Below are positions 50,744 through 56,791 of a stretch of DNA of 56,791 nt, piece after piece. The notes beneath the pieces were generated by a model, which did no database searches, was not told the origin of the DNA, and saw nothing but the letters and a program-made list of their open reading frames with translations. The stretch covers positions 1-56,791 of the forward strand of contig JAPSKX010000007.1 of NCBI GenBank assembly GCA_031181325.1, given 5' to 3'. The position numbers and the translations under genes are program-made. The stretch's first letter is position 1, and each line of letters opens with the position of its first letter. The DNA comes from Paenibacillus sp. Its GTDB lineage: Bacteria > Bacillota > Bacilli > Paenibacillales > YIM-B00363.

Positions 50744-51421
50744 CTATTCGCCGCGTCCGCGGTCGATGAAGACGTGCAAGTCCGTATCGGCCTTGCTCTG
50801 GTTGCATAAGCTGCATGCGCATACGCAATTGACCGGCGTCGTATGTCCGCCCTTGGCGCGCGGCAGCAGGTGATCGATCGTGTCGCCGGGCTCCCCGCAG
50901 AAGTAGCAGGTGTGCCGGTCCCGGTCGAGAATATAACGTCGGAATGCCTTGTTACTGTAGATGCGTCGGATCGTATGGCGATTGACGACGACGGCGGCGC
51001 GCTCCTTCACGAGCGTGACCGCCGTCTCGAGATCGGTCTCCTGATACCATCGCCGCCCCTTGTCCGTCTTGCCGCGCATGCCGACGAGCCCTTGGCGATT
51101 GACGCGAAGCACGGAGACGTCGGGTCCCTCCGGCCGCGGCGGAGGCGCGGGCAGCGGCGGCCGCCGCCATGCGGGCTTATCCGGCCGATCCGGCGCGGGC
51201 GCCGGGGTGGGATCGGGCCGCGCCGCGGGAGCCGCAGGCGCCGGCTTCGGCTGCGCGGCCGGCGCGAACAGCGTTTTCCGCTCGACGCGGCAGGCGCGGC
51301 AAGGTCCGCGGCGGGCATGCTTGCCGGCCCGGCGGCCCGTGCGGCGCTGGAAGTCGGCGACGGGCTTCGACGCAAGGCAATACGCGCATATTTTCGTTAG
51401 TGGTTCGGGAACGTCGGCCAT
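50744..51421 (-). CDS. HNH endonuclease with N-terminal zinc finger and proline-rich linker
   Basis: A 225-residue protein in three parts. Residues 10-48 hold a treble-clef-like zinc site with Cys12, Cys15, Cys41 and Cys44. Residues 52-100 are an Ala/Pro/Arg-rich linker. The HNH domain is near 160-210, with Cys172, Cys175, Cys203 and Cys206 as zinc ligands, Asp183-His184 (TIDHLLPRAKGG) and Asn198. AAGGAGG lies 9 nt before the ATG at 51421. It converges on the GPH transporter. Its DNA target is unknown; no methyltransferase partner is adjacent, so a restriction role is not supported. Confidence 0.87.
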   Translation of the reverse strand: MADVPEPLTKICAYCLASKPVADFQRRTGRRAGKHARRGPCRACRVERKTLFAPAAQPKPAPAAPAARPDPTPAPAPDRPDKPAWRRPPLPAPPPRPEGPDVSVLRVNRQGLVGMRGKTDKGRRWYQETDLETAVTLVKERAAVVVNRHTIRRIYSNKAFRRYILDRDRHTCYFCGEPGDTIDHLLPRAKGGHTTPVNCVCACSLCNQSKADTDLHVFIDRGRGE

Positions 51422-51563
51422 CGAACGCCGCCTCCTTCTTCCCGTCGTACGGGATATCTCATTTATGATCATTATAACGCATATTGCGAAGCAATCGTAA
51501 CGGTCGGAATATGGGTGTGGTATACTGGGTTCCATATTTATCCTATCCGAGGGGGAGAAGAAC

Positions 51564-52037
51564 TTGACGCAATACGTATTCGATCAATTGGCGTTCGTGC
51601 GGGGGCAGACGGTCAAGGCGCTGCAGGACGTTACGGAAGAGTCGGCTGCCGCGATTCCGCCCGGTTTTCGCAACTCTATTCTTTGGCAGGCCGGTCACAT
51701 CTACCTGGTGGCGGAGCGGTTCGCGTTCTCGCTGCAAGGGAAGGAGGACGATATTCCGCCCTCGTTCCTCGCGAGCTTCGGTCCCGGGTCGTCGCCGACG
51801 TCTTGGACCGAATCGCCCGCGACCTTGGCGGAGCTGACGGAGCGGCTGCGGCGTCAATCGGACCGCATCGCCGAAGCGTGGATCGGGCGGCTGCACGAGG
51901 GCGCGCCGGCGCCGTATACGACGTCTACGGGCATGACGATGACGTCGACGGAGGCGTTCCTCAACTTCACGTTGTATCATGAAGGGATGCATTTTCAGGC
52001 GATAAAGATGTACAAGACGATGTTGGCGGCGAAGTAG
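51564..52037 (+). CDS. DinB-superfamily protein
   Basis: A 157-residue four-helix-bundle protein. The metal-site His residues typical of DinB/YfiT are seen: His in WQAGHIYLVAERF (near 45), and HEGMH near 139-143 (LYHEGMHFQ). The first His is spaced about 95 residues from the last pair, as usual. DinB proteins include damage-inducible proteins and thiol (bacillithiol, mycothiol) S-transferases; which applies here is not clear. GAGGGGGA precedes the TTG start. Confidence 0.85.
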   Translation: MTQYVFDQLAFVRGQTVKALQDVTEESAAAIPPGFRNSILWQAGHIYLVAERFAFSLQGKEDDIPPSFLASFGPGSSPTSWTESPATLAELTERLRRQSDRIAEAWIGRLHEGAPAPYTTSTGMTMTSTEAFLNFTLYHEGMHFQAIKMYKTMLAAK

Positions 52038-52149
52038 TCGAAAGGAGCGGCGAAGGGAAGGCGGGGGACGGGATCGTTTAACGTTCCGGATTCTGGGCAT
52101 ATTTCTTATAGAAAATGTTCTAGAATTTCTTGCGAAGGGCGGGGACGAC

Positions 52150-52626
52150 GTGTCGATCGTCGCGCTGATCTCGTTCACGATTATTGCGTGCTTGGCGTTC
52201 GTCGCGAGGGCGAAGCGGCTTCCCGCGCCGGCGATAGCATGCTGCTGGATGATTGCGGTATTCATTAAGGACGCCCTGTTTAACGTCGCGATGCTCAACC
52301 TGAAGCTGGTCGAAGTGCCTAGCGAGCTGCAGATGCTTTATTTACGTATGCTGAATCTATATCTCTTAACTCCATTGATCGTCGTAGGGGCGGTCGACGC
52401 ATCCTACTCCGGCCGTCGGCCGCTTCGTCGGCTGCTCGCCGCTCCGATCGCCGTAGCCGCCCTGATGGCCGCCGATTTCAGTATGGTGGCGTTGGGGGCA
52501 TGGAAGCCGACCCGCGGCTGGCTGGGATGGCTGTCGCTCGCGGAGGCGGCGTTCGTCTATGCCGCGGCGCTATTGCTCACGGGGCGATTTGCGGCCTTGC
52601 TTCGGCGGGAGGGGGTCGTCCGGTGA
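52150..52626 (+). CDS. Small membrane protein, first gene of the second duplicated pair
   Basis: A 158-residue protein with four membrane helices (about 5-20, 28-45, 68-90, 97-115 and possibly 122-150). It aligns by eye with the protein at 12257-12730: both have a hydrophobic start, a segment ending NLKL/NLKW after helix 2, and a following LR-LNLYLLTPLIV/CRFLVIPLLVL helix. GGGCGGGGA precedes the GTG start. The stop overlaps the next start by 4 nt (GTGA). It probably forms a complex with the second gene product. Function is unknown. Confidence 0.72.
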   Translation: MSIVALISFTIIACLAFVARAKRLPAPAIACCWMIAVFIKDALFNVAMLNLKLVEVPSELQMLYLRMLNLYLLTPLIVVGAVDASYSGRRPLRRLLAAPIAVAALMAADFSMVALGAWKPTRGWLGWLSLAEAAFVYAAALLLTGRFAALLRREGVVR

Positions 52627-53135
52627 TCGTCTGGTTACAAGACTTCGACGGGAACGAGTGGTTTATTCTCGCTTGCCTCTTGATCGTCTATCCGATCGTA
52701 TTTCGTCTGCCGCGTCCGTTTCCGAAATCGTTCGTCTTCTTGATCGGCCTGTTCACGCTCAGCCTTGCCAAGGGCGCCGACCATACGTTGGGCGTCGATC
52801 CGCTGGATTATTACGATACCAACGAAGTTCCGGTGTTCGACGTCACCGACTTCGCGACTTGGCTGCTGTACCCGGCAGCCGGCTATTTATTCGTGTACGC
52901 CTTTCATCGGTTCCGCGTCCGAGGCTTGTCCGTTCCCGTCTACGTCCTGTTTTGCTCCGGCGCGGCCGTCGGGTTCGAGCTGTTGTGCGTCCGGTTTCAA
53001 GTGTTTATCTATAAAGAGTGGAACCCGGGTTATTCGTTCGTGGTCTATTTGCTGGCCCAATGCGTCACGCTCTTGTTTTTCGTCTTCCTCAAGCGGTGGT
53101 ATCGCGCGAGACGAACGGAACGAAACGATAACTGA
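52623..53135 (+). CDS. CBO0543-like membrane protein, second gene of the second pair
   Basis: A 170-residue protein with about five membrane helices. It shares with 12734-13237 the start (DGNEWFILA against NTNEWFIVI), the LDYYDTNE/VSYYVIND loop, the VGFELL/VGFERL helix start and the NPGYSFVVYLL/RHGYTIYYSFA segment. The GTG start is set inside the upstream gene's stop. It is the second copy of the module in this window. It lies 84 nt before an HD-GYP protein. It resembles CBO0543-family proteins; function unknown. Confidence 0.75.
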   Translation: MIVWLQDFDGNEWFILACLLIVYPIVFRLPRPFPKSFVFLIGLFTLSLAKGADHTLGVDPLDYYDTNEVPVFDVTDFATWLLYPAAGYLFVYAFHRFRVRGLSVPVYVLFCSGAAVGFELLCVRFQVFIYKEWNPGYSFVVYLLAQCVTLLFFVFLKRWYRARRTERNDN

Positions 53136-53219
53136 TTTCAATTCCCGCCTCGTGTCTTATTATTATAGGGGTAGGCAGTACATAGAATTTATGCCCGACA
53201 CGAAACGGAGTAGGTATTC

Positions 53220-54665
53220 ATGAGGTACCGCAGTTTCATCGGCCCGATCGTTACGATGGCGGCATCGTACGGGGCATTCCTCTACCTGCAAGGATCGCCG
53301 TTCGACATGTCGTTCAGTTTGCCGGAGGGCCATTTCTACGTCGTCAGCCTCGTCTCGCTGCTGGCTTCGGTCATTGCCTTCGCGGTCGGGGTCGCCGGCA
53401 ACCGGCTCCGAAACACAAAGATTACGTTCCTATCGCTCTCGTTCTTGTCGCTTGCGATCATCTTCTCCGTGCACGGCTTATCGACGCCGCACTTCCTGAT
53501 CCATCCTTCGCAGCTGCCGAGCATCAGCAGTCCGCTCAGCTTGGTGTTCGCTACGGCTTGGCTGTGGATGTCGTCGCTGCGCGCGGACCATCCGTGGGTT
53601 CAGTACTTCTCTAATCGCCGCGCGGCGCTGCTGCCGTCCTGGGCGGTCGGTCTGGTCGCGGTCGGGACGCTGCTGATGTTGAAGCCGGAGATGGTCGCGT
53701 TCATTCCGTTAACCGCGGAGCCCATCAATTGGACCGTCGCGGCGGCGACGATTTCGCTGCTCGGGATGGTCATGTACCGCTACTATCGATCGTATTTATA
53801 CTCCCGCTTTCCGCTGCAGCTGGCGATCGTCTACAGCTCCGCGCTCCTTATCGTCAGTCAATTGGTCATGATCCAAGGAGAGACGTGGCGCGCCAGCTGG
53901 TGGTTGTATCACTTCCTTCTGCTCTTCTCGATGATCTCGATGCTCGTCGGGCTCGCGAAGCAGTACGGCGGAAGCGGTTCTTTGACGAATGCGCTTCGGG
54001 CGCTCTACACGACTGACCCGGTCGAGCGCGTCACGACCGCGATCTCGCCCAGCATTAAAGCGTTCATGATCGCCACGGAAAAGAAGGACCCTTATACGGC
54101 GGGTCATAATTTGCGAGTGACGCTGTATGCGCTGAAGCTCGCGGAGGAGATGGGGCTCCGTCCGGATCAGCAGCGCGCGCTCGCGCAGGGCACGATCATT
54201 CACGACGTCGGCAAGATCGAGGTGCCGGACGCCGTGCTGAACAAGCCCGGCAAGCTGACGGACGAGGAGCGCGCGATTATCGAGCTCCACCCCGTCAAGG
54301 GTTACGAGATGTGTCGGGAGCTCGGCTTCATGAGGGACGAGCTCGAGGTGATCCGATCGCATCACGAACGGTGGGACGGCCGCGGATACCCGGACCGCCT
54401 GGCGGGAGATCGCATCCCGCTGCTCGCGCGCATCGTGGCGGTCGCCGACGTGTATGACGCGCTGACGTCGCATCGGGCGTACCGCAAGGCGATGGCCCAC
54501 GATGCGGCGATGGCGATTCTTACGGAGCAGCGGGGCAGCCACTTCGACCCGGCCTGCATCGACGCTTGGACGCGGCTGTGCGAACGGGAGCGGGCGTCGT
54601 TCCCGCTGCCGTCGGAAGGGCTGAGGGAGTCGGCGGCGACGCTGTCGGGCTTATCCCCGGCGTAA
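53220..54665 (+). CDS. Membrane-bound HD-GYP domain phosphodiesterase
   Basis: A 481-residue protein. About eight membrane helices occupy 1-250 and form a 7TM-like sensor region. The HD-GYP domain is at 280-450 with the HD pair His328-Asp329 (IIHDVGKIEVPDAVLNKPG), HHERWDGRGYP with GYP near 387-391, and the C-terminal RGSHFDPACID. HD-GYP enzymes degrade cyclic di-GMP or related dinucleotides. The full motif set suggests activity. The ATG has GGAGTAGG upstream. It may be co-expressed with the membrane pair just before it. Confidence 0.9.
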   Translation: MRYRSFIGPIVTMAASYGAFLYLQGSPFDMSFSLPEGHFYVVSLVSLLASVIAFAVGVAGNRLRNTKITFLSLSFLSLAIIFSVHGLSTPHFLIHPSQLPSISSPLSLVFATAWLWMSSLRADHPWVQYFSNRRAALLPSWAVGLVAVGTLLMLKPEMVAFIPLTAEPINWTVAAATISLLGMVMYRYYRSYLYSRFPLQLAIVYSSALLIVSQLVMIQGETWRASWWLYHFLLLFSMISMLVGLAKQYGGSGSLTNALRALYTTDPVERVTTAISPSIKAFMIATEKKDPYTAGHNLRVTLYALKLAEEMGLRPDQQRALAQGTIIHDVGKIEVPDAVLNKPGKLTDEERAIIELHPVKGYEMCRELGFMRDELEVIRSHHERWDGRGYPDRLAGDRIPLLARIVAVADVYDALTSHRAYRKAMAHDAAMAILTEQRGSHFDPACIDAWTRLCERERASFPLPSEGLRESAATLSGLSPA

Positions 54666-54998
54666 CGCGTTGCCGTACATGTATATAGCAACGTTGAAGA
54701 CCCGACCGGGGGCTGCCTGGTCGGGTCTTTCGTCGCGATGGAGGGCGTCGGGGTTCCGGCGCTTCTTCTCTTTGATCTCCTTCCCCTCAGCCGAGGGTGG
54801 GTTGCGCTTGCGGGGTTCATGCCGACACAGCTGGCAGGGCGCGGGGCATACCGGAGTGGCGACTTTTCGGAGTTGTGTTGTAACGTATAAGAATTTAATC
54901 AAACAACATAACTACGAGGAGCAAGCGGAGCGTATGGCCCGCGCCCTCCGACGCACGCATGACGCATACGTTCGAACGCGCTCTATTCCGCCGCATCC
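54666..54998. other. Gene-free stretch
   Basis: The left part holds a terminator at 54697-54733. The rest contains only short frames without ribosome sites or recognisable domains on either strand; I see nothing else in it. Confidence 0.55.
54697..54733 (+). terminator. Terminator of the HD-GYP gene
   Basis: AAGACCCGACC and GGTCGGGTCTT form an 11-bp perfect stem with an 11-nt loop, followed by TTTC. Confidence 0.88.
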
Positions 54999-56162
54999 CT
55001 ACAACGACTTGCGATAAATCGCCAGCACATCCTCGCGCTGCAGCTTCTTGAATTGGCCGAACGGCCCGTTCGCCATCGCCTTGTCGGCCATGACCTCCAA
55101 TCGATCGTCGCCGATCCCGTAATCCGCGAGGCGGCTCGGCGCGCCGATCGACGTCCAGAACGCGCGCAGCGCGCGAATGCCCGCTAGGGCCGTCTCGCGG
55201 TCGCTGCGTCCCGCCGGGTCGACGCCGAACACCTGAACGGCCAATCTTCGGAAGCGACCGACGTTCTCGTCCAGCACATGCTCCATCCAGTTGGGGAACA
55301 GTATCGCGAGGCCGCCGCCGTGCGGAATGTCGTACACCGCGCTCACCGCGTGCTCGATATTGTGCGTCGCCCAGTCGCCCTGCACGCCCATCGCGAGCGT
55401 GCCGTTCAGCGCCATCGTGCCGCTGTAGAGAATCGTCTCGCGATATTCATACGATTCTAAATTCTCTAGCAGCTTCGGCGCCGTCTCGATAACCGTGCGG
55501 AGAATCGTCTCCGCGAAGCCTTCCTGAACGGGAGCGTTCGTCGTATGGCTGATATACTGCTCGAACACGTGCGATATGATGTCGACCATGCCGTAGACCG
55601 TCTGATCCCGCGGGACGGAGAAGGTGAACGTCGGATCGAGAATCGAAAAAGCGGGGAAGGCGTGCGGGCTGCCCCAGCCGACCTTCTCCTTCGTCTCCCA
55701 GTTCGTGATGACGGAGCCGGAGTTCATCTCGGAGCCGGTCGCGGCGAGCGTCAGGACGGTGCCGAACGGAAGCGCGGCCGGCGCGGACGCCCTGCGGGTA
55801 ATGACGTCCCAGACGTCGAAGTCGAGTTTGGCGCCGACCGCGATCGCCTTCACGCAGTCGATGACGCTGCCGCCGCCGACGGCCAGAAGGAAGTCGATTC
55901 GTTCCTTCTTGCAGATTTCTACGCCTCTATGTACGGTCGACAGCCGCGGGTTCGGCTCGACGCCCGAAAGCTCGTGCACGGACGCGCCGGCGGCCGACAG
56001 CTCTTGCAGGACGAGGTCGTACAGCCCGTTCTTCTTGATGCTGCCGCCGCCGTAGACGAGCAGTACGTTGCGGCCGTACGCCGGCGCGAGCTCCCGGAGC
56101 TTCTCCAGCATGCCGCGACCGAAATACAGCTGCGTCGGATTGTGGTATCGGAATGAAATCAA
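54999..56162 (-). CDS. Iron-containing alcohol dehydrogenase (YugJ/BDH-like)
   Basis: A 387-residue type III dehydrogenase. Seen: [13 protein letters not shown] near 43-55 and [15 protein letters not shown] near 95-108 (dinucleotide-binding), [14 protein letters not shown], and metal-site His/Asp in [22 protein letters not shown] and [10 protein letters not shown]. It is of the butanol dehydrogenase/YqhD-like branch, reducing aldehydes with NAD(P)H. The TTG at 56162 follows AAGGAGGACG at a 10-nt spacing and gives the standard family length. The substrate is not predictable. Confidence 0.92.
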   Translation of the reverse strand: MISFRYHNPTQLYFGRGMLEKLRELAPAYGRNVLLVYGGGSIKKNGLYDLVLQELSAAGASVHELSGVEPNPRLSTVHRGVEICKKERIDFLLAVGGGSVIDCVKAIAVGAKLDFDVWDVITRRASAPAALPFGTVLTLAATGSEMNSGSVITNWETKEKVGWGSPHAFPAFSILDPTFTFSVPRDQTVYGMVDIISHVFEQYISHTTNAPVQEGFAETILRTVIETAPKLLENLESYEYRETILYSGTMALNGTLAMGVQGDWATHNIEHAVSAVYDIPHGGGLAILFPNWMEHVLDENVGRFRRLAVQVFGVDPAGRSDRETALAGIRALRAFWTSIGAPSRLADYGIGDDRLEVMADKAMANGPFGQFKKLQREDVLAIYRKSL

Positions 56163-56249
56163 GGGTCCTCGTCCTCCTTCGGAATCGGGCGCCCCGGCGA
56201 CCAAGCGTTCCGCTGCGGCGCCGGTCGTCGGGGAGCGCGCCGTTCGACG

Positions 56250-56630
56250 TTACTTGTTGTTTAAGTTTCGCAGCACTTGGGGCATGTCGGGCGTCGAAGG
56301 CGGCTTCTTCTTCCGCGAAGCGTTCCGCTCCCCGGCGTCGGAAGCCCGATCGGGCGCCTCGGCGGGATTGCCCGACGTAAACCGGGCGGCGTCCATGCCG
56401 TCCATAATGTTCAAGGCCCAGCACCTCCTCCGGCGGGACATACCCGCCACCGGTAGTATGCCCTCCCGCACGCGTTCCATTATCCTTCCCAAGCGATCGG
56501 TTCGAAGGTCTGTTCCAAGGCTCCGCCGTCCGTCGAGCGGCTGCGTCGCGATCCAGAGGACGATGCGTCCGCGCTCGGCGCGGCGTACGATCGGTCCGGC
56601 GATCAAGGGCGGAATGCGAATCGGGTCCAT
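56250..56630 (-). pseudogene. N-terminal fragment of a PhoD-like phosphatase, truncated
   Basis: The ATG at 56630 follows AGGGAGGAATTC, a good ribosome site. The first 30 residues (IPPLIAGPIVRRAERGRIVL, then WIATQ) are the opening of PhoD-like alkaline phosphatase-family proteins. After about residue 35 the match is lost, and the remaining 90 residues are low-complexity; relatives are over 500 residues. The frame ends 88 nt before the alcohol dehydrogenase start. Either a large deletion has removed the rest, or this is a new small protein that reuses the start. The truncation reading is favoured. Confidence 0.45.
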
Positions 56631-56774
56631 CGAATTCCTCCCTCCGTCGTAAGTCGTTACGGCACCATATTCGGAAGAGCGCCCGGAGGTCCCTGCCACG
56701 CCGAGCAAAATATTTGCCCGGCGCGGATGAAATGCCGGAATGTTGGATATAGTAACAACGGTAGACTTTATTGT

Positions 56775-56791
56775 GGAGGTACACACAGCAT
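56775..56791 (+). CDS. Start of a plus-strand gene running out of the window
   Basis: GGAGG at 56775-56779 lies 10 nt before AT at 56790-56791; if the next base is G this is an ATG start. Only the ribosome site and start are inside the window, so no product can be named. Confidence 0.4.

Noticed and set aside
54670..55017. 115-codon plus-strand frame after the HD-GYP gene
   Set aside because: It begins inside a terminator, has no ribosome site and overlaps the end of the alcohol dehydrogenase gene antisense.

Overview
The window looks like a chromosomal segment from a high-GC, endospore-forming Firmicute of the Paenibacillaceae (Paenibacillus or a close relative). The reasons are AGGAGG-type ribosome sites with frequent TTG and GTG starts, a KinA/KinE-like sporulation-type kinase, Fur boxes of the Bacillus type, and many families typical of that group (YugJ-type alcohol dehydrogenase, AdaA/AdaB, PspA with DUF350/DUF4178/DUF4247, EmrB and GPH transporters). 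No rRNA, tRNA, CRISPR array, transposase or integrase was found. All calls rest on reading motifs by eye; no database search was run.

Layout. 1-8.5 kb is AT-richer than the rest and is a run of one- and two-gene regulator/enzyme units: a superoxide-reductase-like fragment, a cysteine hydrolase, a WYL regulator opposite an alpha/beta hydrolase, a MerR regulator with an elongated-spacer promoter driving an SDR, a MerR/aldo-keto reductase pair, and a TetR gene with three operators around it and an epimerase. 8.5-13.5 kb holds a large MHYT-PAS-histidine kinase and a pair of small membrane proteins. 13.5-19.4 kb is an iron island: fhuF with a Fur box, and a divergently placed siderophore ABC importer operon (binding lipoprotein, two permeases, ATPase) with tandem Fur boxes. 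19.8-24.5 kb carries TerC, a multicopper oxidase lipoprotein, a broken AraC-type regulator, a hydrolase and a lone GIY-YIG domain.

24.6-26.6 kb is the most striking part: a ParM-like actin ATPase followed by a small ParR-like adaptor, then a run of about thirteen 10-bp degenerate units phased at one helical turn, with two more units upstream of parM. This looks like a complete actin-type DNA segregation cassette (filament, adaptor, centromere) on what otherwise reads as chromosome. 26.6-33.3 kb is a cell-envelope block: VanR/VanS-like two-component system, VanY-like carboxypeptidase, hydrolase, a membrane-anchored MurF-like ligase and a Ddl-like ligase. 33.3-36.7 kb is a PspA/DUF350/DUF4178/DUF4247 envelope-stress cluster and two small membrane proteins.

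36.8-56.8 kb is general housekeeping and accessory genes: ArsR/SRPBCC pair, aldo-keto reductase, a Tet(M)-like ribosomal protection GTPase, DEAD-box helicase, NagA, EmrB-type exporter, the adaptive alkylation response pair, a second peptide deformylase, a GPH sugar transporter, an HNH nuclease, a DinB protein, a second copy of the two-gene membrane module seen at 12.3-13.2 kb, an HD-GYP membrane phosphodiesterase and an iron-type alcohol dehydrogenase. Several genes are decayed (WYL, TetR, PIG-L, AraC/GyrI and PhoD-like remnants).
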